A DNA stretch of 64,000 nucleotides from Oxobacter pfennigii. GTDB lineage: Bacteria; Bacillota; Clostridia; Clostridiales; Oxobacteraceae. Position numbers and translations under genes: made by a program. The stretch spans positions 1-64,000 of the forward strand of contig NZ_LKET01000035.1 in the NCBI RefSeq assembly GCF_001317355.1, given 5' to 3'. Below, piece by piece: positions 44,198-52,334 of the stretch. Numbering within the stretch: position 1 is the stretch's first letter; each line of letters starts with the position of its first letter. Below the pieces are notes generated by a model. It was not told the origin of the DNA. It was given only the letters and a program-made list of their open reading frames with translations, and ran no database searches.

Positions 44198-44362
44198 AAA
44201 AAAGTTGCTGCGCAACTTATCGAAGGTGACATATGTGCCCCTTCGCCGTAAAAATGCCAAGGTATTTTTACTGAGCACCCCCACTTTACGGCAAGGATGC
44301 CCCGTCCTTTGCAATCCTTGTTTATAAAAAAATAGAAAAGAGAACTTACCTATTTTATATAA
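44192..44362 (-). repeat. Terminator-nested structured repeat, copy C
   Basis: About 171 bp on the minus strand, starting in the T-tract of the terminator of the G5/3D gene and ending over the last bases of the hexokinase gene. It keeps all five parts: left hairpin AAAATAGG/CTATTTT around TAAGTTCTCTTT, GACGGGGCATCCTTGCCGT, GTAAAAA/TTTTTAC, CGAAGG/CCTTCG, and right hairpin AAGTTGC-GCA-GCAACTT with T-run. Its stems differ in sequence from copies A and B but still pair. Confidence 0.85.
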
Positions 44363-44391
44363 AAAGTAGGACAACTCTAGTTGTCCTACTT
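44361..44391 (-). terminator. Intrinsic terminator of the G5/3D gene
   Basis: A 12-bp stem of 44380-44391 with 44364-44375, followed on the minus strand by TTTTTATATA. The gene's stop codon lies inside the stem. The T-tract is the left border of repeat copy C. Confidence 0.9.
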
Positions 44392-45384
44392 TAATATATA
44401 TACATTTACATATTTTAATCCCCATTTTCGAGCTTCCTGCAGCGTATTAAAATATACATCTACAAATTCCCCTTTTATGGCTGAACCTGTGTCAGCGGCT
44501 ATGGCAAAACCGTAACCTTCAACAAAAAGCTTTGTTCCATAAGGAATGAGAGTAGGATCAACGGCTATGGTGCTGTAGCCTTCCGGGTCTCTTACGGCTT
44601 TTCTTCCCGATGCTGTATAAGTTTTCCCGACGCCTCTGATAGCCCAGTAAGCCGTCGCCTTTGCCTTAAAGACTTTTGAATAGGTCATAGCCTCACCGCC
44701 TCTGGATACCGGCATATAAGGATAAGTGCCTGCTACGATGATTTTATCAACTGCAGGTTCAAGAATTTCTTCACTTACAACCTCCCGGGATACCTCTGTG
44801 CCGTCTTCATATGTTATTTTGGTAGTTACCTTTTTAGTTCCGTTTTTTCCTTCTCGCTTTACCTTTCTTTCAGTGTTATTAATCCTGCTGTTATACTCTA
44901 TAGTTTCTTTATATTTAATGGGCACAATTTCATCAAGAGTTTCAATATCTACCTTTATTACCGTAACTATCAGGCCTTCGGCAATTTGGATATCCTTTGA
45001 AGGCAGGACCTTATCATCCTCGTCAATTTCTATTTTTTCAGCCTGAAGCATATTTAAAATACTGTCTTCTGCAGTTTGTACTTCAATTTCTTTTCCGCCG
45101 TACAATACTTTTATATTCACGGCTTTTTTAATGTTTATTACATCCTTATCCTTTACTTTTGCATCCGGCAAAGGCTGTATCTTGTCCTTTAATCCATAAG
45201 GTATGTCATTGTCTTTTAAAGCTTTATCTACAGTATCTTCATATGTTGTTATCTCAAATTGCTCTTTGCCTATGTACACAGTAATTGTTTTTCTGTTTAA
45301 GCATATATAGGTGATTATCGAAGCTGTTATGAGAGCCGCAACTAATATGAAAACAAACAAAGCTCTTTTTTTATCAATGACCAT
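44386..45384 (-). CDS. YabE-like G5/3D cell-wall protein
   Basis: A 332-residue protein. The N-terminal transmembrane or signal helix (about 8-28) is followed by two DUF348 ubiquitin-like repeats (about 33-75 and 90-135), a G5 domain (about 145-215) and a C-terminal 3D domain (about 240-332). The 3D domain carries the KATAYWA, VDPTLIPYGTKLFVEGYG and AADTGSAIKGEFVDVYF motifs, whose aspartates form the lytic site in the MltA-like fold. It probably trims peptidoglycan during growth or spore exit. ATG 45384 is far (about 21 nt) from AGGAGGG at 45406-45412. An in-frame ATT at 45399 is spaced correctly. Confidence 0.9.
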   Translation of the reverse strand: MVIDKKRALFVFILVAALITASIITYICLNRKTITVYIGKEQFEITTYEDTVDKALKDNDIPYGLKDKIQPLPDAKVKDKDVINIKKAVNIKVLYGGKEIEVQTAEDSILNMLQAEKIEIDEDDKVLPSKDIQIAEGLIVTVIKVDIETLDEIVPIKYKETIEYNSRINNTERKVKREGKNGTKKVTTKITYEDGTEVSREVVSEEILEPAVDKIIVAGTYPYMPVSRGGEAMTYSKVFKAKATAYWAIRGVGKTYTASGRKAVRDPEGYSTIAVDPTLIPYGTKLFVEGYGFAIAADTGSAIKGEFVDVYFNTLQEARKWGLKYVNVYILK

Positions 45385-45525
45385 CTTATAATTAATAATA
45401 GCTTTCCCTCCTAAAACTTAATCTTTTAACATGATAGCTTTATTCATAGACTTTGTCAAACTCCCATGATTTTTATTACATTAATATAATTCATTTTTTT
45501 AGTGAATTTTGCCTTATTACAGGGT

Positions 45526-45600
45526 TTGCCAATCAATATGTATTTTGCTATAATTCAAATATCATTGAATCTGTAAACAGATTCAATGATATTTGAATTA
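45526..45600 (+). promoter_or_regulatory. Strong promoter followed by a perfect 23-bp-arm palindrome
   Basis: TTGCCA at 45526-45531 and TATAAT at 45549-45554 are spaced by 17 bp. The palindrome at 45551-45600 has perfect arms with a TAAA loop, covering the -10 edge and the first 40 or so bases of the transcript. There is no T-tract, so it is not a terminator. It is a 5' stabilising stem or an operator for the gene at 45688. The rest of 45385-45687 shows nothing more. Confidence 0.7.
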
Positions 45601-45687
45601 AGAAGGGTAATTTTCTAACATATAAATAAGGAGAAACAGCGCGAATATACTTATAGTAAACAGCATTCTAAGGGAGAGGAAAGCCGT

Positions 45688-46566
45688 ATGGGAAAGTATA
45701 AAAGGCGTTTCGGTGACAGATATGATGGAAGGTTATTGAGGAGTCTGGATCCCTTTTATAAAATAATGCCCTATATAATGAAGACAAGGGTGGATTCTCA
45801 GGTATATTTTCATGATAAGTTTGATGTTACGGAAACCGAAAGCTACCTGAAGCAAAAAAGAAGCCAGGGCGTAAAGAATATAGGGTATCTCCATGTTATC
45901 ATTGCAGCCATGGTGAGGTTAATTTCGCAAAAGCCGGGTGTTAATCGTTTTGTTGCCGGTCAAAAAATTTATGCAAGAAATGAAATACTTATTTCACTGG
46001 CAGTAAAAAGAAAAATGAGCGTAGACAGCCCTGAAACCACTATAAAATTCAAATTTGAGCCGGATGATACATTGTTTGACGTGGTTGAAAAAATGAATGA
46101 TGCCATAGAAAAGAACAAGAAGGAAGATTCTAAGAACGATACTGATAAAACAGCAAGGATTTTCATGCTTTGTCCGGGTTTTATAGTGAAATTCTTGGTT
46201 TGGTTTTTACAAACTCTTGATTATTTTGGACTTATGCCGAAAATAATAAATGAAGTGAGTCCTTTTCATACAAGTGCTTTTGTAACTGACTTAGGGTCTC
46301 TTGGCATACAGCCCATTTATCATCACATATATGAATTCGGCACCACCTCTACATTTATAGCTTTTGGAATAAAGGGAAAAGAAAGGGTTACTGACAGGGA
46401 AAGCAATACTACGGAGAAGAAATATATCAATTTTAAAGCTGTAGGAGACGAAAGAATAGTTGATGGTTATTATTATGCAAATGCCTTTAAATTATTTAAA
46501 AAGCTGGTGGAGAACCCAATAATTCTTGAAATGCCTCCGGTTGAAGTGTTTGAAGATGTGGAATAA
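45688..46566 (+). CDS. 2-oxoacid dehydrogenase E2/chloramphenicol acetyltransferase-fold protein, altered active site
   Basis: A 292-residue protein similar to the catalytic domain of E2 acyltransferases, without a lipoyl domain. The family motif HRxxDG appears as DERIVDG, with Glu255 in place of the catalytic His while Asp259-Gly260 remain. Other fold landmarks are present (TRVDSQVYFHDKFDVTE, SAFVTDLGSLGI, FIAFGIKGKE). A hydrophobic segment (FIVKFLVWFLQTLDYFGL, about 165-182) interrupts the domain. It may be a membrane-associated acyltransferase with changed chemistry or a non-enzymatic relative. The start is ATG 45688. A strong hairpin promoter lies upstream. Confidence 0.75.
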   Translation: MGKYKRRFGDRYDGRLLRSLDPFYKIMPYIMKTRVDSQVYFHDKFDVTETESYLKQKRSQGVKNIGYLHVIIAAMVRLISQKPGVNRFVAGQKIYARNEILISLAVKRKMSVDSPETTIKFKFEPDDTLFDVVEKMNDAIEKNKKEDSKNDTDKTARIFMLCPGFIVKFLVWFLQTLDYFGLMPKIINEVSPFHTSAFVTDLGSLGIQPIYHHIYEFGTTSTFIAFGIKGKERVTDRESNTTEKKYINFKAVGDERIVDGYYYANAFKLFKKLVENPIILEMPPVEVFEDVE

Positions 46567-46589
46567 CCTATAGTTATAATTGACTTATA

Positions 46590-46690
46590 AGGCTTGAAAG
46601 TACGGTAATCCCGTGCTTTTAACTTTGACGTGCGCTAGGATAAGTCGCAATCTAAGCCTATGTATCAAGGATTGATAATTTTTCATAAAA
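46590..46690 (+). other. Structured intergenic region before DUF2156
   Basis: AGGCTT (46592) can close with AAGCCT (about 46656-46661) around an AAGTACGG-TAAT-CCCGTGCTT hairpin (46600-46620). CAATC and GATTG bracket AAGCCTATG downstream. No known riboswitch is recognised. Confidence 0.3.
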
Positions 46691-46722
46691 TATTGTATAT
46701 AGTGTAACTAAGGAGGATATTG

Positions 46723-47622
46723 ATGATGAAGTTTAAGCCTTTAGGGCTTGAAGACCGGGAATTATTTATGAAATATATGGGGGAATATTATTTCAATACC
46801 TACGAATATTCATTTGCTACATTATACCTTTGGAGAAAAATGTGCAATGTTGAGTATGCGGTATGTAATGATATATTGATTATCAAAAAATCCATAAACA
46901 ATATGGGATCATATTTCATGCAGCCCATAGGATATGATTTGAATAATCTAGAGGATATCATACTGAAACTGGATAGATTGGAAAAAGAATGCGGCGGATT
47001 TATAAATTTATTCAGAGATGTTGAACTCCCTTTCCTCCATGACATTAATCAAACTATGGGAGAAAAAATCAAATTTGTCGAGGATACGGACAATTTTGAT
47101 TATATATATAACAGCAAGGACTTAATAGAATTGACGGGAAACAAATATCATGGCAAAAAAAATCACTATAACCAGTTTGTAAATAATTATGATTATGTTA
47201 TAAAAGAAATAAAATCCAGGGAAGTAATACAGGACTGTATGGATTTTTCACTAGCCTGGTATGAAAGCAAGGAAGAAAAGAGCGAGCAGCTTAAATTTGA
47301 ACTCTATGGCGTAAAAGATGTACTGAACAATATGGAAGAATTAAATCTGTTGGGAATGGCGGTTTATGTGGAAGGAAAAATGGCCGGCTTTACAATAGGT
47401 GAAAAAGTCAACGAAAAAATGGCCATAATCCATGTTGAAAAGGGAGATCCGGAGTATAAGGGCATTTATGCCTTTATTAACAAAGAATTTGCCGAAAGAA
47501 ATTTTTCTGAGGTAGAATTTTTAAACAGGGAGGAAGACCTAGGAATAGAAGGCTTGAGAAAAGTCAAAAGTTCCTATCATCCTGTACGGCTGGAAAAGAA
47601 ATATATTGTAGATTTACAGTAG
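46723..47622 (+). CDS. DUF2156 protein (MprF C-terminal-like acyltransferase fold)
   Basis: A 299-residue protein of the DUF2156 family, built of two GNAT-like halves as in the aminoacyl-transferring domain of MprF. Landmarks are FNTYEYSFATLYLWR near the start, GNKYHGKKNHYNQF in the middle and AIIHVEKGDPEYKGIYAFINKEFAE near the end. It has no membrane segments, so it is a soluble member. It may transfer an amino acid or acyl group to a lipid or peptide. The substrate is unknown. ATG 46723 sits 6 nt after AGGAGG. It is followed 10 bp later by a GNAT gene. Confidence 0.85.
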   Translation: MMKFKPLGLEDRELFMKYMGEYYFNTYEYSFATLYLWRKMCNVEYAVCNDILIIKKSINNMGSYFMQPIGYDLNNLEDIILKLDRLEKECGGFINLFRDVELPFLHDINQTMGEKIKFVEDTDNFDYIYNSKDLIELTGNKYHGKKNHYNQFVNNYDYVIKEIKSREVIQDCMDFSLAWYESKEEKSEQLKFELYGVKDVLNNMEELNLLGMAVYVEGKMAGFTIGEKVNEKMAIIHVEKGDPEYKGIYAFINKEFAERNFSEVEFLNREEDLGIEGLRKVKSSYHPVRLEKKYIVDLQ

Positions 47623-47632
47623 GAGGCGTACC

Positions 47633-48196
47633 ATGAGAAACTTACTTGCAGGAAAAAGAGTGAAGCTGACGGCCATCAAGGAGTTTGAGCTTGACATTGT
47701 AGAAGGCTGGTTTAATAATGTGGAATTCTTAAGATATTATGACTATCTTCCTGCTCTTCCCATGTCGCGCAATACGGTAAAAGAACTTATAGAGGGTTTT
47801 GAAAACAACGATAAATATTTATTTGCGGTAAGGTCTAATGATGACGGAAAGATAGTAGGCATAGCAGGCTTTGATGATATAATCTGGAGCAGCGGTGTTG
47901 CTACCATTTTTATCGGTATTGGCGACGATAATTATAAAGGAAAAGGAATAGGCCGGGAAGCCATAAGACTTATGCTGGATTTCGGCTTTAATGAGTTTAA
48001 TTTTTATAGAATACAGTTAAATGTATTGGCTTACAATGAGCCTGCCATAAGGTTGTATGAAGGCGCCGGCTTTATAATGGAAGGTGCCTTGAGGGATTTT
48101 GTCTTGCGGGACGGAAAAAGGCATGACCTTTATATGTATGGCTTGTTAAAGCCCGAATGGATAAACAGAAACAATAATACGAATAAAAATTTATAA
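47633..48196 (+). CDS. GNAT acetyltransferase (RimJ/RimL type)
   Basis: A 187-residue protein with the GNAT acetyl-CoA site GIGDDNYKGKGIGREAIRLML at about 101-121, followed by LNVLAYNEPAIRLYEGAGFIMEGALRDF, typical of RimJ/RimL or SpeG-like N-acetyltransferases. The substrate, an amine on a protein or small molecule, is not evident. It is co-transcribed with DUF2156, with 10 bp between the genes and a clear AGGAGG before ATG 47633. Confidence 0.92.
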   Translation: MRNLLAGKRVKLTAIKEFELDIVEGWFNNVEFLRYYDYLPALPMSRNTVKELIEGFENNDKYLFAVRSNDDGKIVGIAGFDDIIWSSGVATIFIGIGDDNYKGKGIGREAIRLMLDFGFNEFNFYRIQLNVLAYNEPAIRLYEGAGFIMEGALRDFVLRDGKRHDLYMYGLLKPEWINRNNNTNKNL

Positions 48197-48321
48197 ATTG
48201 AAAAAGTTTCCATCAGATTTCCTGTGAATAATTTACCTGTAATTAATAAATCCTTAATACTTCAATGTAAATAAATGTTATTATTGTTTATAGATATTAT
48301 AAAAGAAACGAGGAATATACT

Positions 48322-49572
48322 ATGTTCGGTAAATTTACCCGTCAGGAAAAAAGCTGGATAATGTATGATTGGGCAAACTCGGCATATTCCGCTATCGTTA
48401 CGGCATCCGTTTTGCCCATATTTTTTAAAAGCATAGCTAGAAATGCGGGCGTAAGTGCCAATATGGCAGATTCCTACTGGGGATATGCCACATCAGCCGC
48501 CACCCTTATAATTGCCTTGATGGCTCCTGTTTTGGGAACCATAGGGGATTATAAAAATATGAAAATGAAAATGTTTAAAGTATTTTTAGGAGTTGGCGTG
48601 TTATCCACCGGATTCCTTGCTTTAAAAGAACACTGGGTTTATTTGCTGGTGCTTTATATGGTCAGTGTTGTAGGTTTTACAGGAGCCAATCTTTTTTATG
48701 ATGCCTTTATAGTGGATGTGACCGCCGAAGACCGTATGGACCTTGTATCTACCTACGGATTTGCATTGGGATATATAGGCGGCAGCACCATTCCTTTTGT
48801 CGCTTCCATAGCTCTTATTATGTTCGGGCCTAAAATAGGGATTCCAACTTCCGTCGCCACCAGATTTTCCTTTATTATAACGGTAGTTTGGTGGATACTC
48901 TTTTCCATACCCATCCTTAAGGATGTAAAACAGTCCTACTATGTTGAAGAAGAAAAACATATAGTTATAAACAGCTTCAGGAGGATTTTTGATACCTTTA
49001 AAAACATACGCCGATACAAGCATATTTTTCTTTTCCTTCTTGCATACTTTTTCTATATTGACGGGGTAAATACCATAATCCACATGGCGTCTGTCTATGG
49101 AGACAGCGTAGGAATTGACAGCAATACACTGCTTATAGCCCTTCTTGCTACTCAGATAGTAGCTTTCCCATGCGCCATTATTTACGGAAAGCTGGCAGAA
49201 AGAGTGGGAAACAGCAAGATGATTCTGACAGGCATTATAACTTATATTATAATCTGTATCGTGGCTTACAGGATGAAAACTGTAGTTGAGTTCTGGATAT
49301 TAGCAATGCTTGTAGCTACTTCTCAAGGTGGAATCCAGGCATTATCCCGATCATACTTCAGTAAAATGATACCAAAGGAAAAAGCAAACGAATTTTTCGG
49401 TTTCTATGATATATTCGGTAAATTTGCAGCCATAATGGGTCCCGCCCTATACGCTTTTTTCAGCCAGATAACCGGCCACTCCCGCTATGGTGTTTTAAGC
49501 GTCATGCTATTATTCCTGGTCGGCGGTACACTATTTATCTACAGTACCGTTAAATACCCGCATTCCTCTTGA
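48322..49572 (+). CDS. UMF1/Atg22-family MFS transporter
   Basis: A 416-residue transporter with about 12 membrane segments. It begins FTRQEKSWIMYDWANSAYSAIV, the hallmark of the UMF1 (Atg22-like) family, and later has ALSRSYFSKMIPKEKANEFFGFYD. Yeast Atg22 exports amino acids from the vacuole. The bacterial substrates are unknown. It is a single gene starting at ATG 48322. Confidence 0.9.
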   Translation: MFGKFTRQEKSWIMYDWANSAYSAIVTASVLPIFFKSIARNAGVSANMADSYWGYATSAATLIIALMAPVLGTIGDYKNMKMKMFKVFLGVGVLSTGFLALKEHWVYLLVLYMVSVVGFTGANLFYDAFIVDVTAEDRMDLVSTYGFALGYIGGSTIPFVASIALIMFGPKIGIPTSVATRFSFIITVVWWILFSIPILKDVKQSYYVEEEKHIVINSFRRIFDTFKNIRRYKHIFLFLLAYFFYIDGVNTIIHMASVYGDSVGIDSNTLLIALLATQIVAFPCAIIYGKLAERVGNSKMILTGIITYIIICIVAYRMKTVVEFWILAMLVATSQGGIQALSRSYFSKMIPKEKANEFFGFYDIFGKFAAIMGPALYAFFSQITGHSRYGVLSVMLLFLVGGTLFIYSTVKYPHSS

Positions 49573-49712
49573 ATGTAGGATTAGGCTTATTATCAAGGTT
49601 AAAATACAATCAATTAAATTATGGGTGAAAGAATTAAATATTAGAGGTGTTTACTAGCAAAAAGTCAGGAGAACATTGCGGCCGGAAAGCTCTTTGCTAT
49701 CAGAGGCTATGA

Positions 49713-50540
49713 CTAGTTTCGGCAGTCGGGGTTGTAGAGTATGGCGTTGAGTTCGCTGCCTATGAAGATGATGATGCTGTTCCAGTAAAGCCAGATTAAA
49801 AGGGCGACGGCAGTGCCGATGCTGCCGTAGGTTCTGGAGAAATTGCTGAAATAATTTACATATAACTCAAAGGCTGCGGAGAGAATGACCCAGCCTGCGG
49901 TTGCAAGGACAGAGCCCGGCAATACCCCTTTTATTGTGAGTTTGCAGTTTGGAATGTATAGATAAAAAAATATAAAGACCAGAAGTAAAGTTAATAGTGC
50001 CATGATGTAACGCAATATATCCCAAATTATATTAAAGCTTTGGGGAATAGATAAAAAATTTAAAATATGCCTTCCCAGCACTTCTCCGAAGACCACAAGT
50101 ATAATAGATAATATTAATATTAAAGATAATGCCAGAGTAAACAAGATTGACAGAGCCCGGACCATTAAGAATGGCCGGGTTTCTTTGCGCCTATAAGCTC
50201 TGTTCATTCCGTACATAAATGAAAGAACTCCTGTGGAGGCACTCCAAATTGTGCCTATTATGCCTAAAGATATAAAAGCCCTATTTCTGGTTTCCATTAT
50301 ATTGTTTATCAAATCCACAATGAGTCCATATACATTGCCGGGAATAAATTCGGATAAAATAGACAGCTTCTCCATATCCACCAGGTTTGTATAGCTTATT
50401 AGGGTAACCGTGAAAATGAGGAAAGGAAAAAAGGATAATATAAGATAATATGCCACTTGGGCACTTAATGCAGTTATTTCATCGGCCATAAAATTTTTGT
50501 AAAGTTTATTTAATACTGTTTTCCATTTCATAAAACACAT
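49713..50540 (-). CDS. YihY/BrkB family membrane protein
   Basis: A 275-residue protein with six membrane segments and the family landmarks ALSAQVAYYLILSFFPFLIF near the N-terminus, GIIGTIWSASTGV, and GSIGTAVALLIWLYWNSIIIFIGSELNA at the C-terminus. The family was once called RNase BN in error. Its role is unknown, possibly in envelope transport. The start is ATG 50540 after GGGGAGAAC. Confidence 0.92.
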   Translation of the reverse strand: MCFMKWKTVLNKLYKNFMADEITALSAQVAYYLILSFFPFLIFTVTLISYTNLVDMEKLSILSEFIPGNVYGLIVDLINNIMETRNRAFISLGIIGTIWSASTGVLSFMYGMNRAYRRKETRPFLMVRALSILFTLALSLILILSIILVVFGEVLGRHILNFLSIPQSFNIIWDILRYIMALLTLLLVFIFFYLYIPNCKLTIKGVLPGSVLATAGWVILSAAFELYVNYFSNFSRTYGSIGTAVALLIWLYWNSIIIFIGSELNAILYNPDCRN

Positions 50541-50706
50541 CTGAAGTTCTCCCCATACTAATAGGATTATAGGTTTATATTGTGAATTTTATATAAAAAT
50601 AAAACTAGTTTTTTACAAACATGATTTTATTTTTTTACAAATTATATTAAAGATGTTCATCGATATAATGGCCTATTTAAAGGGAAATGCTCTGTCAGAT
50701 AATAAT

Positions 50707-50737
50707 TAGCCCGGTACCCTATGTGGGCCCGGGTTAA
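50707..50737 (-). terminator. GC-rich hairpin after the receiver-TPR gene
   Basis: AGCCCGGTACCC pairs imperfectly with GGGCCCGGGTT. It lies 10 bp beyond the minus-strand stop and is not followed by a T-run. Confidence 0.45.
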
Positions 50738-50746
50738 TTGTCATTA

Positions 50747-51457
50747 CTATTTGTTAGCGTTATCTGGATCATCGGTAATAGGGTTATTTTTATAGCCTAG
50801 TTCTATACCTTCTGAAGTATATATAAACTGTGCTGTCCTTTGAAGATTTTTGTTTGCAGGTTCATAGGTGTAGTCGATACAAAGGGCCATACGGTAGTAT
50901 TTCTGTGCATCATGAAGTTCGTTATTGTATTCTTCCAGCACGCCTAAAAGGTTATATACTTCAGGGCTGTTTGTATCAAAGGATAGTGACTTCATAAGAT
51001 ATTTTTTCCCATTTATATAGTCTTTGGATACCATACATTTTTTAGCATACTGAAGGCTGGAGAGGAAATCTTTCGTATCAGCAGGGTTCAGGTTTATTCT
51101 GTCAAGTACAATCTTGACTTCAGATCTTATGATATCGGGTGCAAAGGGTTTTTTAATATAATCGACAGCACCGAGTTTCATTGCTTCTACGGCAGACTCA
51201 ATGGTACCGTAAGCCGTCATCATTATAACAGATATGTCCTTATCTATTTCCTTTAGTTTTTTCAATACTTCAATACCGCTTAACCCCGGCATCTTCATGT
51301 CAAGCAGAACTACATCATATTTATTTGCACCAAATAATTCCAGCCCTTTGATGCCGTCTTCTGTCCAATCTACCTTATATCCTTCCGATTCCAGGCATTT
51401 TGCAAGCATAATTCTTATATTTTTTTCATCATCAATAACCAGTAGGCTATTATTCAT
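50747..51457 (-). CDS. Response regulator with TPR-like C-terminal part
   Basis: A 236-residue protein. The receiver (1-120) has VIDDEKN, the Asp in LLDMKMPG, MMTAYG and KKPF. The C-terminal 100 residues lack a DNA-binding domain and instead form two TPR-like helical pairs (YINGKKYLMKSLSFDTNSPEVYNLLGVLEE, DAQKYYRMALCIDYTYEPA). The output is therefore probably protein-protein contact. ATG 51457 follows GGAGGG. Its paralogue at 56794 lies on the other side of the Trk genes. The next gene upstream (51459) is a stand-alone receiver. Confidence 0.9.
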   Translation of the reverse strand: MNNSLLVIDDEKNIRIMLAKCLESEGYKVDWTEDGIKGLELFGANKYDVVLLDMKMPGLSGIEVLKKLKEIDKDISVIMMTAYGTIESAVEAMKLGAVDYIKKPFAPDIIRSEVKIVLDRINLNPADTKDFLSSLQYAKKCMVSKDYINGKKYLMKSLSFDTNSPEVYNLLGVLEEYNNELHDAQKYYRMALCIDYTYEPANKNLQRTAQFIYTSEGIELGYKNNPITDDPDNANK

Positions 51458-51458
51458 G

Positions 51459-51830
51459 TTATCCCTCCACAAGAGAATGTCTGATCTTATCCAATAATTC
51501 TTCAGGTGTGAAAGGTTTTATTAAATAATCCTCCACACCAAGCTCTAGAGCTTTTTTTATGTCATCCGACTGGGCCTTGGCACTCATCACAATTACGGGT
51601 ATATGCTTTGTAGCCGTATCAAGCTTTAATGCTTCAGCCACAAGGTAACCGTTCATCCTTGGTATAAGTACATCGAGAAGGACCAGGTCCGGATGGGAAT
51701 TAAATACAGTATCTATTGCACTTACGCCATCACTTACCGTTGTAACTTCAAATCCGTGATTTTCAAGGTACATTTTTGTTATCACGGTTATATTTCTCGA
51801 ATCTTCTACGATGAGTATTTTTTTAGGCAT
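51459..51830 (-). CDS. Single-domain response regulator (CheY-like)
   Basis: A 123-residue protein made of one receiver domain: VEDSRN, the Asp in LLDVLIPRMNG, MSAKAQ and IKPFTPEEL. ATG 51830 is chosen because AGAGG lies upstream. An in-frame ATG at 51848 is earlier. It has 1 bp between its stop and the next gene, so the two receivers are translated together. It probably relays phosphoryl groups or acts by protein contact. Confidence 0.93.
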   Translation of the reverse strand: MPKKILIVEDSRNITVITKMYLENHGFEVTTVSDGVSAIDTVFNSHPDLVLLDVLIPRMNGYLVAEALKLDTATKHIPVIVMSAKAQSDDIKKALELGVEDYLIKPFTPEELLDKIRHSLVEG

Positions 51831-51851
51831 GCCGATACCTCTTTTCATAAA

Positions 51852-52334
51852 TCATAAATGCCTTTTATAAATAAATATTGTAAGCCCCAATGACATTACA
51901 AGAAGTGCTGAGGCAATATATTTTTTTGAAGTATTTATAACTCTAGCGTTTTTATATCCCTTTTCAAGTATTTCAAGTCTTTCGATGTGAATATCCGGCT
52001 CTCCTCCATGCTGGCTGCAGGCTCTGTTAAAGATTCCTCGGGCTCTGACAATATCACCCTTATGGCTATATGAACCTGCAATACTGATTTTTTGGCCATC
52101 TGAATAAGGGATCCACAACCCTATGGAATTATTCCCGTCAAAAACATTAATCCAGGCATAATCGCCTCTTTTCATTACGTCCCCTATGACTTCGCCGGTA
52201 TAGATAACCTCTTTGCCGTCATATTCCTTGGCTTTGTCTATAAGATCATTGCTGCTTATACCTTCTGCATATGCCGAATTTGTTAATAATACATAAAACA
52301 GGACTGTCATAAGGGTATATTTTATTTTGCCCAT
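51852..52334 (-). CDS. Secreted OB-fold protein with C-terminal membrane anchor
   Basis: A 160-residue protein with a signal peptide (about 1-23, ending AYAEG). An OB-fold-like domain at about 28-128 follows (GKEVIYTGEVIGDVMKRGDYAWINVFD, IGLWIPYS, YSHKGDIVRARGIFNRAC), then one C-terminal membrane segment (139-156) and a basic end. The domain resembles OB-fold proteins described in other anaerobes as cytochrome- or ligand-linked, but no ligand is evident. The start overlaps the trkH stop by 13 bp, so it is coupled to the potassium transporter. Confidence 0.75.
   Translation of the reverse strand: MGKIKYTLMTVLFYVLLTNSAYAEGISSNDLIDKAKEYDGKEVIYTGEVIGDVMKRGDYAWINVFDGNNSIGLWIPYSDGQKISIAGSYSHKGDIVRARGIFNRACSQHGGEPDIHIERLEILEKGYKNARVINTSKKYIASALLVMSLGLTIFIYKRHL

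Noticed and set aside
45688-46566. Chloramphenicol resistance gene
   Set aside because: It shares the fold only. The catalytic His is missing and the motif is closer to E2 acyltransferases.
46590-46690. Known riboswitch upstream of DUF2156
   Set aside because: Compared from memory with c-di-GMP, THF, ZTP and fluoride motifs. The core sequences do not match, so it is only reported as structured DNA.
48622-49083. 153-codon minus-strand frame inside the Atg22-like transporter
   Set aside because: The opposite-strand shadow of a strongly coding membrane-protein gene.
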